64,000 nucleotides of DNA from Paracyclopina nana (Eukaryota; Arthropoda; Copepoda; Cyclopoida; Cyclopettidae), in assembly GCA_019096065.1 (NCBI GenBank), contig JAGUCH010000009.1, forward strand, positions 1,560,001 to 1,624,000. The letters are read 5' to 3'. Both the position numbers and the translations under genes were made by a program. Positions 48,802 through 62,388 of the stretch are shown one piece after another; positions within the stretch are counted from its first letter, which is position 1, and each line of letters opens with the position of its first letter. The notes under the pieces were generated by a model. That model made no database searches, was not told where the DNA came from, and saw nothing but the letters and a program-made list of their open reading frames with translations.

Positions 48802-50417
48802 ATGATGAAGCTCTTGATTCTTTTGGCCTTCTTTTTCATGACAACAACTCATGGCCACTCCATAGGGGACATGTTGAGTTGCTCAGTGGACGAGGACTGC
48901 CACAATTTGACTATGTGCGCATCAGAGCCTTGCGAGTGTTTTCCATTCTCATCGGAAATCTTGGGACCAAAATGCGTGAAATCATCGTGGGCGGAGAAAA
49001 TTCGAGGCCAATTTTTTGGCAGCCCATCAATGAAGGACATTGGACCAGAAACTTGCAATCAGGATCGTGTCACCCTGGGGAAATGGTAAATTTGTCATTT
49101 ATGAGCTTTTTTATGCAAAATCAGCCATCGCGTGCAATTCATTCTTCTCCTAGAATTCTTGGCGTAAAATTAGGTTTTCCAATATAAATTTTGAAAACTT
49201 AACAGAAACAGCATAATTTAGATGTGAGTGGTAAGAAATGGTTTGAAAATGGGCTTGTGATCTTTTTAAAATCACATCGATTTTAAGGTTCAAAGAACAC
49301 GGAGGATCTAATTTGATCAGCGATCCGAGACCACCACTTGTCACTTTCCTTGAGGAAGATCCCTATGAAGATCCCTCCAATCCTCCACTAAACCCTGATG
49401 AAATTACGGGCTTTTGCGCCATGCAGTGGCAAACGGAGACAAATCCAGAGACCGGAAGTAAAATGTACAAACTGGCCAATTTCTCCACTGAAACGGAGGC
49501 CATTGAGGCTGGTTGGAATATCACCCATCAGGGCCACTGTGGGGCTTGCTCCACCCTGCAAGATTTAGGCGTTTACATCTCGCAAAATTTGACAGATGAC
49601 ACCAGGGAATGTGGACTGATGGGATCAATCTTAGGTAAGCAAAAAAAAAAAGATTTAAAAAATCGCAGTATTTTTAAGCTCCGTTCATCTATACTGTGCA
49701 ACTGCAAATTACAAGTCTCGCTTAAAATGACATCCTATTTTTTTGTTAAGCTTTCAGTTCTCCCAACTGAAATTGAACTAGAAAGCAAGTATTGCAATAT
49801 ACTTGATGAATTTTCACATTCAGATGAACATGAATAGGTATTTACTGCATACCTTTCCTCGTTCAGCTCAGAGATTGACAATTTAGCAAAAGCATTCCTT
49901 TTCAGTCGAGCAAAGATCGCACAGTGGGCTTTCCTACCTTCAATGACGTCTGTAAAGCTTTCATAAATAAAAGATGTAGTAGAGCATCATCATATAACCT
50001 ACAAAACCAGCCATGCTTGGCAAATGAGTGGAAAGTGAATTTTAAAAGAAGAAAGCTTTTAAAAATGGTATCCCAATTTGGAACATTTTTTCAGGTCAAT
50101 CCTACGTGTTCCATTGCCTCCAAAGACTGGGCTTCACTGACGAATGCTCCAAAATATGGCAGTATAATATCAAGAACACGAGAAGCCAATGTTTCGCCAC
50201 CTGCATTTGGTCGTGGATCACCAATGAGCCACTGAACAAGCCTGACGGATCGCTGAACGATTGCATCCAATGTGATGAGGACATTTCTGGGCCCAATTTC
50301 AAGTACTTTTCCGGGCGAACGAGGCGCAACTCCGGCATAATTTCAGCCATTCATCGCCCGCCTGAAAGTATTTTCAACATAACGCATTGCTACTGGTATG
50401 GCGATCTGTCTTTTTAA
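48802..50417 (+). CDS. Secreted cysteine-rich protein with an HCGACSTLQDL motif, 317 residues
   Basis: Exons 48802-49085, 49288-49634 and 50095-50417 total 954 bases with correct phases. The signal peptide is MMKLLILLAFFFMTTTHGHS. The mature protein has 20 or so cysteines, a CxVDEDCHNLTMC segment near the start, HQGHCGACSTLQDLGVY in the middle, and RSQCFATCIWSWITNEP with LNDCIQCDEDISGPNFKYF and GRTRRNSGI near the end. The spacing suggests a disulfide-bonded enzyme-like or matrix domain of an uncharacterised family; I cannot name it. The stop lies just past a possible GTATGG donor after HCYW, so a last tiny exon cannot be excluded. It lies downstream of a gene-poor repeat region. Confidence 0.72.
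49683..49836. mobile_element. Third short inverted-end element of the TTCATCTA family
   Basis: Ends CCGTTCATCTATAC and TTCAGATGAACATGAA, about 150 bp apart, in the second intron of the secreted protein gene. Confidence 0.4.
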
Positions 50418-50858
50418 TGCTAAAAATATGAAAAGTAAATGATTGCGATCCGGAGATCCCTATCATGAATGCGCATTTATTTTCCACTGTGGCCGCACTT
50501 TCCAACCCAAAAAGTTCATCTACGTTAACTAGTTCATTTTTCATGGCCAAATTCAAGCTATATCGCCGAAAACTCAAAATTGGCCATTTAAAATAAATTT
50601 AGTGTCATGAAATGTAGATGAGCGTGTCTTGAGGGATATTTGAATATCTTTTGTCTTGAGCCTTGAGCTTTGCCAGGTGTCAAGGAGCTGAAAAGCATTC
50701 AACATTCTTTTGTTAAGATTCATAAACTTGAAGTGATGCAAGTGTGACGCGTTTCTTATTTCATAGCGGTATGGGTGTGGTGGTGACAATCGTAGTTTAC
50801 AGTTTTTTCGCAAAGAAAGGCAATAATTATTCGACAACACTAAAAGAACAAGTGTTTT
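50418..50858. other. Convergent 3' spacer
   Basis: About 440 bp between the secreted protein stop and the NAA15 stop, AT-rich, with no gene recognised. Confidence 0.5.
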
Positions 50859-53800
50859 TTAAGGCTCGATGTCATCAGTGCTGCAAGTCTCTGCTGATGA
50901 TGAGGTGGTTTTGCCATTGTTGTTGCTATGGTGAACTGGGTGATCAGGGTTGAATTTCGTGGCATGGGGAAACCTCACTCGACAATCTTGCCTAAACTTG
51001 TCCACTGCTTTAACTCCATTAGGCCCGAAATCACCAGCGACAAGGCAGTCGTAAATCTCAGAGCATATCTGGAAAAAAATTACGATGTCAAAAATCCATA
51101 CCTTATTATTCAGTTAAGATTCTTTGGCAAACAGCACATTTTCGATGGTTATATATTAAAATCGACTTACACTAAGGGTGACTCCTTCAACAGCATCTAA
51201 TTTGGTGACAAGCTGCACAGCACTGGCAAGATTGGACGGATCAAGTAATGCTTGCATTTTCGCACCTACGAAAATAAAATCGGCCAATTAGAGTGATTTG
51301 ATGCACAGGCCGGGAATAATTAACGCACCAACAAAGCGATGATCCAGGCTTTTGGCATGTTTCTGGATGAATTGCTCGTTTCTCTGCAAAGCCGAACAGT
51401 TGTTGAAAATGTCTTTAGCCTCTCTTTGGATGACTTGTTGAACTGGCCCACTAGGTTTTTGGTCCTCCACAAACTTCTGGAAGCGGACGAGGCACCCGTG
51501 GAGCCTGGGGTCATTGGTGCCCACCTTGAGGGCTCTTTTGATGCTTTGCAACATCAGCAGAGGCTTGGCTGGAATTCGTTAAAAAAAGTGGATAAAGGCC
51601 AAAGGCCAAAAAGAGTTGTTGAATTAATTATCACCTTTTCTGTAGTAGATTTCAAAGGCCAAAAAGTGAGTGGAGACGAGGTCAGAGGCCAGCGTTTGAA
51701 GAGGGCTGAGAAATTTGATGGCCTCATCTAGAGGCTCATCGGGCTTTTCCAGTTTTTCTGCCAAGAGTTCATCCTTGGCAGGAGAGTCCAGCTCCTCCTC
51801 AGCATTCTTCTTTTGAGCCTTGTTGTGCATCTCCTTCTTGGCCTGAGCTTGCTGTTGGTTGGCCTTCTCCTGCTCGGCCTTTTTGAGGGCCTTTCTTTGC
51901 TTGTTGCGCAGCTTCTTCAGCTCAGAGGGATCCAAATTATCTGCAAGAGGAAAACACACAATTATGTTCACGGCCTCATTCCAGAAATGTCATTTCACTC
52001 ACCAGGGTTCATGTCATCAAAGTCTGAGTTATCTTTGAGAGGTTTGTCATGCAGACGCAAGTAGACTCCAATAGCGCAATGAGCGGCCTTCTTGTAGAAC
52101 CTGTGCGACCTCAGCACGTCCTCGAGTCGAAGGAGCTCCACGTATGACCTCAGGGTCATTTTTCGAGAACAGTACGTGTGGAAATCGAACTGATCCTCCA
52201 CAATCTCAGTGAAGTGCTAAAAAATTCCGTCAATACATTTAAAATGATTTCAGAATGGCGACCAATTTTCGTTTTGAAAAGGTGCCAAAATGGACTTACT
52301 CGTTCGACCTCATGGCACTTTTTGAGGGACTCTCCGTACTTGCCAAGGGACTCGAAAGCCAGGGCAGCCTCTGTCTGGTACCACATGCACTGCATCTCAT
52401 TGAGGCTCTCGGTGGCTGGGACACCTTCACGTGTGAACTTTTGACACATCTCCTCAGCCTCGCGGATCCTTCCAGCCCTCAACATGTACTTGGCACACTT
52501 GCAATTGATGTACCTGTCAGCAGTGTCCAGTGATTGCGCCTCATCCAGGCAGTTCACCGCCTCATCCATGTTACCCACATGCTTGAATATTTTACCCTTG
52601 AGCATGAACAACTCGATCAAAGTGGGGGTATGGGCGATGGCCTCCTCGACAATGTCCAAGGCTTTTTGATGGGCTCCCAAGAAGTCGTAATGTTGGGCCA
52701 TGTAGTAGAGCAGCCAGAGTAGGGCTGTGGCCGGCTCAAGGCCTTCAGAGACGTTGCCATTGAAGGTGGTGGTGGCCTTCAAATTAGTGTTATACGTTTC
52801 GCAGAGCTCTTCGATAATCTTGACTTTGCTAGCGTCGCTGTAGAGAGGCCGAAGGTCGACAAAAAGTGGGGGAATGCCCTTGCGTAATGCCTTTTTCATG
52901 TACTGCTCCAGGAGAGCTTTAAAAGTGGCGCCCTCAGCCATGTCCAAGGGCAAACGCTGAGGCGCCTGAGCCTTGGGGTATTTCTCTGCCATCTCAGCAT
53001 AGAGGCTAAGCTTGGCCTCGAGCGAATTGGCTTCGGTGGCCAATTCGAGTTGTTTGTAGAAGCCATGGTTCTCGGGGTTTCTCCGGATGAGCTCTCTGTA
53101 AATGGCCTCGGCCTCCTTCAGCTTGCCAGTCTTGATGAGATTGAAGCCGCGGATTTCGAGCAACGAGAGCTTATCACAGATTTGGTCTTCGTACTTTTCC
53201 AGGTGGTCAAGGGCACCCTTGGAGTCTCCAGACTCTTGAATGACCATGTTCTGATACAGTAGAAGCTCGCTGTGCTCGTAATCATAGGCAGCTTTCTGGA
53301 ATTACCAACTCAAGCTTTAGCAGGATTTCGGGTTAAGTATTTTGAAAACAGCAGTGTCTCATAAATTTCAGAGTTAATGAATCAAGCTAATAGAGGCTCA
53401 CTGTCTGTTTGGCCTTTTTTGTATTAGTTGTAGCTCACAATAATACGAAAAAATTGAGAGGTACCTTGTTGTACAGAGCCTGCATAACTTGTCCTACAAC
53501 TTCCCTATCAACTCCCTGTTTTTACACAGTATGATGCATGAAATGAGGAACAAAATCATGAATTTTCTCATTTGTACCTGCTGCGTTTTTCTGAATTCCT
53601 CCAGGATCTGCAGAGCTTTTTCGTAGTCGTTGAGTAAATGGTAAGAGATTGCCACTCCAATCCAAGACGCCCGCTGCGAAGGGCGAAGCTTGAACAGTTG
53701 GAACCTCGTTTCCTAAGTGGATTAAAAAACAAATGACGACGATCCACTCTTCATGATAGAATCAGCAACTCACCTTGTAGCCCTCGAGATCTCGCATTTG

Positions 53801-54242
53801 CACCTGCAACAATGACAGATCGCGGAGGATTTGAATGTTCTCCGGGTCCCACTTGAGAGCATTGCGGTAGCACTTGATGGCCTCGTCGTACTTCTTGTCC
53901 GACCTCTGGAGCAACCCGTAAACATGCCAGCACACGTGAGATCTCAGGTCGTTCCGCAGCCCGCGTTTCACGTACTCGTACGCCTCCTCTTTCCGGCCCA
54001 AACAGTTCAGTGTCAGCCCCTTCATGGCCAATGTCTCGCCATGCTCAGAAAACTTGGGATTCGTCAGGATCTGCTTGGAGAACTTGAGGCCGTTTCTGTA
54101 CTGTTTTTGCTCGTAGCATTTCTGCAAAAGGGGGTAAAAGTTTGGCTGTTATTTGACAACTAAACCTGAAGGCAGAAGCACTCACGAGAATTCGCTTGAA
54201 AAGAGCGTTCTCTTTCGGTGGAAGAGGCTGTGATGGCGGCAT
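50859..54242 (-). CDS. NAA15: NatA N-terminal acetyltransferase auxiliary subunit (NAA15/16), 883 residues
   Basis: Ten exons: 54242-54186, 54121-53774, 53712-53578, 53515-53465, 53295-52300, 52216-52003, 51940-51635, 51568-51329, 51265-51171 and 51068-50859; total 2,652 bases in frame. NAA15 is the ribosome-bound TPR scaffold that holds the NAA10 catalytic subunit for acetylation of nascent proteins. Diagnostic stretches are [12 protein letters not shown] at the start, [98 protein letters not shown], the lysine-rich [19 protein letters not shown] region and [10 protein letters not shown] 51-base exon ([17 protein letters not shown]) between FRKTQQ and [11 protein letters not shown] has no counterpart that I recall in the human protein. 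The gene is head-to-head with CUL3. Confidence 0.96.
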
Positions 54243-54933
54243 CTTGAGCAACAATCGCGAGACCGAAGGAGCAATCAGAGAAGAACGTCTATTTTTTTGG
54301 CAAAAGAACTCACAATCCTCCTCGTGTTGTGAACAGCACTGTACATCAACTTTTCCGTTTTTAGCCTATTTATGATAGAAAAAGCCAAACATCGGAGTTT
54401 CAAAACTGAAAAATGTTCGATCAAAACATTGATGTTATTGTATGCTTGGGAACGTTAACGCAAAACGGAAGGACTAGCAACTCTACCTTTTTCCGCTGTT
54501 GCGAGCCTTATTGTTTTGGCCCGGAATTTTTCAACTCTAGTGCTCTTATAAGTTTTGTCTTCAAATCCACATACTTATTATCATTTGCTATCCATCGAAT
54601 ATTTTATAATTTTTTATTACGTCAAATTGTAAGAGTGTAAAAATAGTGAGTATTTTTGCCGAAATCTGTAGCAGTGTCGGAAAATTTGGCTTTTTCGACC
54701 AAAGATTATTGGAAATTGTCTGGACACGACGTTCGGGCCATAACAGCTGCAGTCTCTAATAGGAACCCAGTCGGGCGGTGCCGAATCTAGGCCGGCTAAG
54801 GCAGAAGAGAAAGAAGCAAACTTTTCAACCATTTCACTGCTGATCGACACGATTACTACGGCAACTCAGAGTCGAATACTTGCGAGCTTTTTCCGTTGAT
54901 AAACGTCAATTTCATGCTCTCGTTTCCATCACC
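54243..54933. promoter_or_regulatory. Bidirectional promoter region of NAA15 and CUL3
   Basis: The two starts are 691 bp apart and face outward. The region includes 5' UTRs and no other gene or clear TATA box. Shared control is inference. Confidence 0.5.
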
Positions 54934-57360
54934 ATGATGAAGAATAGCGGAAACGGGAGCAAAAAGGAGGGCAAGATGCGCATCCGCGCCTTCCCAATGA
55001 CCATGGACGAGAAATACGTGGAGAGCATTTGGCACCTCCTCAAGAACGCCATCCAGGAGATCCAGAGGAAGAACAACTCTGGTCTGAGCTTCGAGGAGCT
55101 GTACAGGAACGCGTACACGATGGTGCTACACAAGCACGGGGAAAAGCTGTACAACGGCCTCAAGGAGGTCGTCACGGCCCACTTGGAGTCCAAGGTGCGG
55201 TCCGACGTGTTGGCCAGTCTCAACAACAACTTTTTGCACACGTTGAACTGCGCCTGGAGCGACCACCAGACGTCTATGGTGATGATCCGTGACATCCTCA
55301 TGTACATGGACAGAGTGTACGTGCAGCAGAACAACTGCGAGAACGTCTACAACTTGGGCTTGATCTTGTTCAGGGACAAAGTGGTGCGCTATGGCAGCAT
55401 TAGCAATCACTTGAGGGTCACCCTCCTCGACATGATCATGAAAGAGCGCAGGGGTGAGGTCATTGACCGGTTGGCTGTTCGAAACGCCTGTCAAATGCTC
55501 ATGATGTTGGGAATCGACTCACGAAGGTACTCAAAATCACTCTAAATTAAGCTTTTTTTATAGTGTGACTATTTTTTCTGCAGGGTGTACGAGGAAGACT
55601 TTGAGAGCCAGTTTCTGAAGCAATCCGCCGAATTCTACCAGATTGAGAGCCAAAAGTTCCTCGAGGAGAATTCCACTTCGGCGTACATTAGGAAAGTGGA
55701 GGCCCGGATCAACGAGGAGGCCGAACGAGCCAAGCATTACTTGGACGAGTCCACCGAGGCGAGGATCGTGGAAGTGGTGGAAGATGAGCTCATCAAGCGC
55801 CACATGAAAACCATCGTGGACATGGAGAACTCGGGCGTGGTCTTTATGCTGTCGCATCACAAAATTGAAGACTTGGCTTGCATGTACAAGTTGCTGGCTC
55901 GCGTCTCCGAAGGCCATAAAATCATGGCAGAGTGCTTGAGCGGCCATCTCAGGGCCAAGGGCAAGGCTCTTGTGGAGGAAGAGGCCGGCGGGACCGGAGC
56001 CAACGCGATTACTTATGTGCAGAACTTGCTGGATCTGAAAGACCGTTTCGACACCTTCTTGCTCGGGAGCTTCAGTGGTGATCCATACTTCAAAAAAGTT
56101 ATCCAGGGCGACTTTGAGTTCTTCTTGAACATCAACCAGAGATCGCCCGAGTACCTCAGCCTGTTCATCGATGACAAGCTCAAGAAAGGTGTCAAAGGTC
56201 TGTCTGACGCAGAGGTGGAGCAGGTGCTGGACAAGGCCATGATCCTGTTCCGATTCCTGCAGGAAAAGGACGCTTTCGAGGAGTACTACAAGCGCCATTT
56301 GGCTCGCCGTTTGTTGAACCAAAAGTCGGCCTCGGACGACTCTGAAAAGATGATGATCAGCAAGCTGAAATCCGAGTGCGGCTGCCAGTTCACCTCGAAG
56401 CTCGAGGGCATGTTCAAGGATATGACTTTGAGCAACAGCATCAACGAGGAGTTCAAGGGCTACCTTAGCAACACTGGCAAGAGCCTCGAGGGCATTGACA
56501 TGACAGTGCGTGTCCTCACCACGGGCTGTTGGCCTGGCCACACCCAGACTCCGTCTATTAATTTGCCGAGGCTGCCAGCCGCGGCGTTCGACGTCTTCAA
56601 GAGCTTCTTCTTGGCCAAGCACAGTGGGCGCATTTTGACCTTGCTGCCAACGACTGGCACGGCCGACTTGAACGCCGTCTTTTTCGGTGACAAAAAGGCG
56701 AGCAGCAAAGGGGAGAGCAGCAAGGCCGAGGCGGAAGTGGACGTTTCTACAGATTGTGGCCCCAGTTCGACTCACACAGCCCCACCGGCCATCAGCGCAA
56801 GTAACCCCGGTCGCAGGCACATTGTCTGCGTGAGCACGTTCCAAATGTGCGTCTTGCTTCTATTCAACAACCGAGAACGGCTCACCTATGAGGAAATCAA
56901 GGAGGAAACGTCCATACCTGACCGCGAGCTGACGCGAGCTCTGCAACCCCTTGCCTTGGGCAAGGCCAACCAGAGGATCCTCGTGAAAAGCCCTAAGTCG
57001 AAGGAGATGGAAGGGTCGCACATTTTCAGTGTGAACGAGACGTTCACCTCGCAGTTCCACAGAGTGAAAATCCAACAGGCGGCCTCCGCACGCTCCGGAG
57101 AGGCTGAGCCCGAGCGGAACGAGACGAAGCGAAAGGTGGACGAGGACCGAAAGCATGAAATTGAGGCGTGCATTGTGCGCATCATGAAGAGCCGCAAAAC
57201 GCTAACGCACAACCAATTAGTGACGGAGGTGGTTGAGCAGCTGAACAAGAGATTCCAGCCGAGTCCTGCAATCATCAAGAAGCGCATCGAGAACCTCATC
57301 GAGCGTGAGTACATCAAACGCTCGGACTCTGACAGAAAGGTCTACGTGTACTTGGCTTGA
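54934..57360 (+). CDS. CUL3: Cullin-3, 789 residues, two exons
   Basis: Exons 54934-55526 and 55584-57360 give 790 codons. Cullin-3 is the scaffold of BTB-adaptor ubiquitin ligases. The amino end has the CUL3-specific [20 protein letters not shown] needed for BTB contact. The cullin repeats follow, then the cullin homology domain ([33 protein letters not shown]) and the winged-helix end, with the neddylation lysine at residue 733 in [15 protein letters not shown] and the terminal [11 protein letters not shown] segment of about 35 residues rich in S, A and P (about positions 560-600) extends a loop and accounts for the extra length over the human 768 residues. Only one intron is present. The BTB protein at 36608-39301 is not a known CUL3 adaptor type. 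Confidence 0.98.
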
Positions 57361-57736
57361 GCATTTTTCATCCATACAACTCTATATTTACTTGTTCATC
57401 CAGAGAAAAGCCAATCACTACTCTATATATCATTCTAACCACGTTTCTGCTCCTGTCTGCTGCTGTCTCAATTGTGACCACACTGAAATACACTATAATA
57501 ATTGAATTCACTAGTATATTATGCTAATTTATTTTCGTTCTCACAGAATGTATCTTGTATTTGTTGTGACTGACTCTCACACGAAGGAAAAGACGAAAAG
57601 GGTGCTCTGGTGTGTGTTTAAATGCCTGTAGTAATTTTTAACGTTTCTTGTTGAAAAAGGGGGGCAACTTAAAAGATGAGTCTCGGTACAGACGAAGATT
57701 AAAGCATATTTTCTGTCAATTACGTTGGCCAAATCC
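57361..57736. other. CUL3 3' UTR and convergent spacer
   Basis: About 375 bp between the CUL3 stop and the CHIC stop on the opposite strand. No other gene is visible. Confidence 0.5.
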
Positions 57737-58840
<1,104 letters not shown>

Positions 58841-59758
58841 CTTGAATGACACAGGCTGATTTTGCACAAATTGCCACTACTGCTCCAAATCCAAATGTTG
58901 AAGCTAATTTTGTCAACAAACTTTTTTGCCTCACTGAGTCCTGCTTCTCATTTTTCCAAGCTGAACCAAAATATATGGGCATGAAGGTCTCCCTTTGACC
59001 AGAGTACTTTGTTCACTGCGCAATCAGAAGCTGCCCTTGCCATGAAAGACTTTAAACTTGGCAACTTCTCGATTTCAACCTTTGTAGTCACATAAATCGA
59101 GAAAAAGCCATAGTCAGCCTTTATTTCGGCCAAAAAGTTGAAAATGGTAACGCTATAAATCCTCTCAGCTCAGCTGAGACTGACTTGGGCAGAATTGGCT
59201 GATTTTGGCAGCTAGGGCTAGCTACTGAGAAAATTCCAAATAGAACTTAAAAGATCTGATCGAGTTTGTTGAAAACATTGGAAAAATTAGAGCCATGTAA
59301 GTGGAAAAACAAATTGATATCAATGGCTATCAATGGGAGTATGTACTCATCTTTTGTCTCAAAATGTCTTATTGATTATTGCTATTACTTTTATAAAAGC
59401 AACAAACTTGCAAAGGGTTCCCTATACATTAATAGAAGATACTTAATATCCACTACCATATCTACCAAAAATAAACTCATCAAAGGCTTGAACGTTTGAA
59501 CAATTTAGCAAAGTTGAAATTTCTGCACAAAATGTTTCAATGTTTCCAATGAATTCAATTATGAAGAGTAATAATGTTAAATGTCACAACTTGCTTTTGG
59601 CGGGCCGAGTTGAATTCATTTGGAGAAGCTGGCAACAAAGCCAGAAAGAAATACGTGAGAAAGCTGATATAGGCAGTGCACTAGCTAAGAGAAGAGCAAA
59701 AACAGACGCCACAAGACAACATGTGTAGTAATCTCAATTAGATTTGTTCATAAGGAAA
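58841..59758. other. Divergent spacer between CHIC and the zinc-finger gene
   Basis: About 920 bp; no supportable exon. AT-rich around 59260-59560. Confidence 0.5.
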
Positions 59759-62146
59759 ATGGAAAAAGGCTACTCTTGTGTGGTCTGCTCAACTCATTTC
59801 ACAATTCTTAAAGAATTTGTGGAGCATATGAACACTGTGCACATGCAGCAAGATTCTGCCGAATTATTGCATTGCCCTTCATGTTCTCTGTCCTTTGACA
59901 GAACAGTATCATTGAGGGAGCACATGCAATTTGTGCACCAAAGTGTGCCCACTTTCAGCATTCAAGCACAGCCCCTCAAAACTCAACTCCAGGGCTTTGC
60001 AAAACATGGATTGGTGTGTAACCAGTGCAAAAACCCATTTGCCAACAAGTACAGCTTGATGAAACATTTGAGGAGCACCAAATGCAGACTAGACAATGAG
60101 GCGAGCATAAATAGAGTGATAAATGAGCAATTGACTTGCAGCAAATGCAAGCATCAATTCGGGTCTGTGCAGGCTCTGAAAAAGCATTTGGACAACCTGA
60201 AATGCCCTACATCTGTTGCACAATCTTCTTCTGGTCAAACTCACAATGAAGCAGGTACAGTGGTCATGTGCTAAATCACTCTATTTTTTGTGCTTTCATT
60301 CATTTTTCTTTACGTAACTTTTTTAGGTCGTAAGAGAGGACTGATTTTTGATGAAGCCATTCAATTGACCCCCTACGCAACTGTGCCAGTTTTCAAATGC
60401 CCTGACCCCCTCTGTGGAAAGGCATGTGTGACCCTGAGGGCTTTCAGGATGCATGCCAAATGTGTGCACAAGGATTTGTCCAACAATCAGACTCCTTTGA
60501 TGGAAGAGGCCAAAGCCAACTTTATTTGTAAAGTGAGAGGCTGTGGCAAACTTTTTGTGGATGAGCAGCAATTGGACGTGCATTTCAAGCACCACGAAAA
60601 CTACACACCGAGGTCAGGCAAACATAAATGCCATGTGTGCAAAGAGGCCTTCTACCAAAGAGATATGTTGAAAAGGCACCTGTTAAGCCTCCATGAAGAG
60701 GTGACCTCTTTTCGAGGCCGAAAGCTGAAAGCCAATAATATTGATGGTGATGAAAGCACTATCGTGAAAGCTGGCTATAAGAGATCAATGCAAAGTCCCA
60801 ATCAGCTTAGGTATAATGCCAATATGACTTTGAGCCCTGGCACTTTGATGACAGTCTACCGATGCCCAATTGAAAGCTGTGGCAAAAAGTCCTGCACAGA
60901 TACCAAATCTTTCAAATTACACTGCATGCACATCCACCAAGATAAGCATTTGAAGCCAATTGTTGAGCAGACTGAGGCCAGGTACATTTGCCAGGTTGAA
61001 AACTGTGGCAAATTGTATTTGGAGAAGAAGCAGTATGACATTCATCAGAGGCATCACAAAACGTATGTCCCATCAAATGGGAGATATTTCAAATGCCTCC
61101 AATGTGAGTCCAAGTTCAATTCTCAGGCCAATTTGGACGTGCATGCCATTCAAGTGCATTTGAACAGTGAGGAGTTGGGAGCCAAAAATGACCTCATATT
61201 TGATAACAACATCACCTTGGAGCCAGGCACTCTGATGACAGTTTTCCATTGCCCCATTGAGGGGTGTGGTAAGAGGAATTACCTCGATTCCAAATCAGTG
61301 AGGACTCACTGCAGAAGATGCCATGCCATGGTGGACTTTGAGGCCAGCCCATCTGAGACTGAGGCCCAGTTCATCTGCCAAGTGAGAGGCTGCAAAAAAC
61401 TCTTTGTGGAGGCTGTCCAAATTGAGGCTCATCTGAAGCACCACAGAAATTACATACCCACCAATGGCAACTTTGAGTGCAAAATTTGCCCTGAATCTTT
61501 CACAAGAAAAGAACTGCTCGACCAACATACACTCAATTTCCACACTTACAATAATTTGAGGGAGCAACCAAATCAAGTCTTTCAAGATGGCAGCAAAGCA
61601 AAACAAACTGATTTACATCCACACAAACCTAAGGAAAAAGTAAGAATTCAATTACTGACTGTATTATTAGACAAAATTATCTAATTACCTTTTTAGGCTT
61701 TTGAAGTGATTGGCTACCAGTGCTCAATTTGCATGCGAAAATTTCTGCATTTGGGAACACATTGTAATCATGTGACAAATGCACATCAAATGCCAGGGCT
61801 GCAGCCAGTTGAGGTGGAAATCAAGCCTCGTTACACATGCAAGCATCCACGGTGCGGGAACAAGCATTTCATGACAAAAAATATGTATGTGGCTCACATG
61901 AATCGTCACAATATAGGCAAGGACTTGGAGGAGCAAAAACAGCCACTTCATTGCCATAAATGCAAGAGGATTTTCTCTCAATTGAAATCGCTGAAAAAGC
62001 ACCTGATTCAAACTCATGCTGATGTCACAGTTGAAGAAGTGGAGATGATTGAGGCTGCTCATGCCAAATGCTCCAAATGCTCAAGCGTTTTTCGCAATGA
62101 AGACATCCTGAAGAACCACATGGTGAAAAAGCACCAGGCGAAATAA
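59759..62146 (+). CDS. C2H2 zinc-finger protein, 752 residues, about a dozen fingers
   Basis: Exons 59759-60254, 60327-61639 and 61697-62146 total 753 codons. Fingers include YSCVVCSTHFTILKEFVEHM, LVCNQCKNPF, LTCSKCKHQF and many of the CPxxxCGK type. Exon 2 contains three tandem modules of about 140 residues, each with a CPxxxCGK finger, a CQVxxCGKL finger (CKVRGCGKLF, CQVENCGKLY, CQVRGCKKLF) and a third CxxCxxxF finger, introduced by L(T/S/E)PGTLMTVYRCP-like sequence. Many linkers are long and lack TGEKP, so fingers are paired or scattered rather than a KRAB-like row. DNA or RNA binding in the nucleus is expected from the fold; the target is unknown. The ATG at 59759 is the first in frame. 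Confidence 0.88.
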
Positions 62147-62152
62147 CCTCTT

Positions 62153-62388
62153 TATTTGGCAAATATAATTTACGTTCAGAATTTCTTGTTCAAAGGTAAA
62201 CAAGGCCAATGCTGTGCATCCTTTTGATCTCTCAGCTTTTCAAAGTTCATTTGCAGTTCAGTTTCGAAAGATAATATTTCATAAGCTCCGGACTCACCAA
62301 AGAGTTTTGGGCCACTTCTATCAGTTTCTAGATCAGCATCACGATAGGTTTCAATTACTCTTTTTCTCAGTGGTCCCACAGTGGTCAC
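62153..62388 (-). CDS. Putative last exon of an unidentified gene, antisense to the zinc-finger 3' end
   Basis: A frame open from 62388 to the TGA at 62178-62176 reads RKRVIETYRDADLETDRSG, then PKLFGESGAYEIL and ends HWPCLPLNKKF. An AATAAA at 62158-62153 follows the stop by 18 bases. The composition is that of a real protein. The upstream acceptor is uncertain because repeats begin at 62375. No earlier exon was found up to 63100. Confidence 0.45.

Noticed and set aside
50106-50350. Minus-strand 82-residue frame
   Set aside because: Antisense to exon 3 of the cysteine-rich secreted protein.
55558-56844. 428-residue open frame on the minus strand
   Set aside because: It is the antisense shadow of CUL3, caused by GC-rich third positions.
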